From: Sporosarcina sp. P32b
Lineage (GTDB): Bacteria; Bacillota; Bacilli; Bacillales_A; Planococcaceae
DNA length: 64,000 nucleotides
Assembly: GCF_002743335.1 (NCBI RefSeq)
Contig: NZ_PDZB01000011.1
Coordinates: 29,149-93,148, forward strand
Direction: 5' to 3'
Shown: one piece after another, positions 63,990 through 64,000 of the stretch
Layout: each line of letters begins with the position of its first letter
Numbering within the stretch: position 1 is the first letter of the stretch
Made by a program: the position numbers and the translations under genes
The notes under the pieces: generated by a model
Databases searched by the model: none
Seen by the model: the letters and a program-made list of their open reading frames with translations, nothing else
Told to the model about the DNA's origin: nothing

Positions 63990-64000
63990 TCTTATGGAGA
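63990..64000 (+). rRNA. rrs: 16S rRNA, first bases only
   Basis: The window ends in TCTTATGGAGA, which matches the 5' end of Bacillales 16S rRNA just before GTTTGATCCTGG. Only about 11 bases are inside the window, so this rests on the leader and promoter as much as on the bases themselves. Confidence 0.75.

Noticed and set aside
1..64000. CRISPR arrays, insertion sequences, prophage genes and tRNA genes
   Set aside because: No spaced direct repeats, transposase or phage structural proteins, or tRNA cloverleaf sequences were seen.

Overview
The window reads as chromosomal DNA of a low-GC, endospore-forming member of the Bacillales, most like Sporosarcina and relatives (Planococcaceae). The evidence is a three-gene GerA-type spore germination operon, many TTG/GTG starts with strong AGGAGG-type ribosome binding sites, Bacillus-type riboswitches (SAM-I, guanine), a Bacillus-type order of MoxR / DUF58 / transglutaminase / guaA / pbuG, and an rRNA leader at the right edge. 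I found no insertion sequence, prophage, CRISPR array or tRNA gene. The genus is an inference from gene content and from the sequence around the 16S start.

Layout. 0.1-4.2 kb: MATE exporter, GNAT acetyltransferase, TetR regulator and a divergent SDR/NAD(P)-binding protein. 4.2-7.4 kb: a Tat-exported GMC dehydrogenase pair and a repeat-bearing acidic lipoprotein. 7.6-14 kb: a flavin reductase, then a probable exopolysaccharide locus: a GH18-like anchored protein, an anchored unknown, a degenerate-GGDEF plus pseudo-receiver protein, a HEAT-repeat membrane protein and a processive GT2 synthase. 14-17.8 kb: NCS1 permease, small catalase, YusW-like lipoprotein, DUF3899 protein. 17.9-23.8 kb: complete oppABCDF oligopeptide importer with a near-consensus promoter and a terminator after oppA. 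24-29.7 kb: LOV-STAS blue-light sensor (YtvA), DinB, pentapeptide-repeat protein, GNAT, MsrA, MFS exporter, histidine phosphatase, YcxB-like protein. 29.7-38.5 kb: UbiB-like kinase, small membrane and stress proteins, AAA ATPase, class II aldolase, HAD phosphatase, acyl-CoA thioesterase, a rhodanese-ASCH fusion, YczE-like protein with a divergent LysR regulator, TatA. 38.6-42.2 kb: gerA-type operon. 42.3-46 kb: small proteins, DUF3231, HmoB, a Cys-rich copper-binding protein, a probable 6S RNA on the minus strand, a DJ-1/PfpI protein, and a small membrane protein behind two Fur-like boxes. 46-49.6 kb: SDR, SAM-riboswitch-controlled metI, ykkCD-like SMR pair, ogt. 49.6-53.4 kb: lutR and lutABC for L-lactate oxidation. 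53.7-56 kb: pncB-nadE for NAD salvage. 56.1-63.7 kb: yeaC-yeaD-yebA, guaA, guanine riboswitch, pbuG. 63.8-64 kb: rRNA promoter, leader and the first bases of 16S rRNA.

Most notable observations. (1) The only guaA in the window encodes a GMP synthase whose glutaminase nucleophile Cys is Ser (S89), with other glutaminase motifs also eroded, while the synthetase half is intact. This predicts an ammonia-dependent enzyme. (2) The exopolysaccharide locus carries a protein with a dead GGDEF motif but a correctly spaced RxxD c-di-GMP I-site, joined to a receiver domain that lacks its phospho-acceptor Asp. (3) A rhodanese domain is fused to an ASCH domain. (4) A roughly 190-nt rod-like RNA with its own promoter and terminator looks like 6S RNA. 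(5) A 60-aa membrane protein sits behind tandem Fur-like boxes that overlap its promoter.
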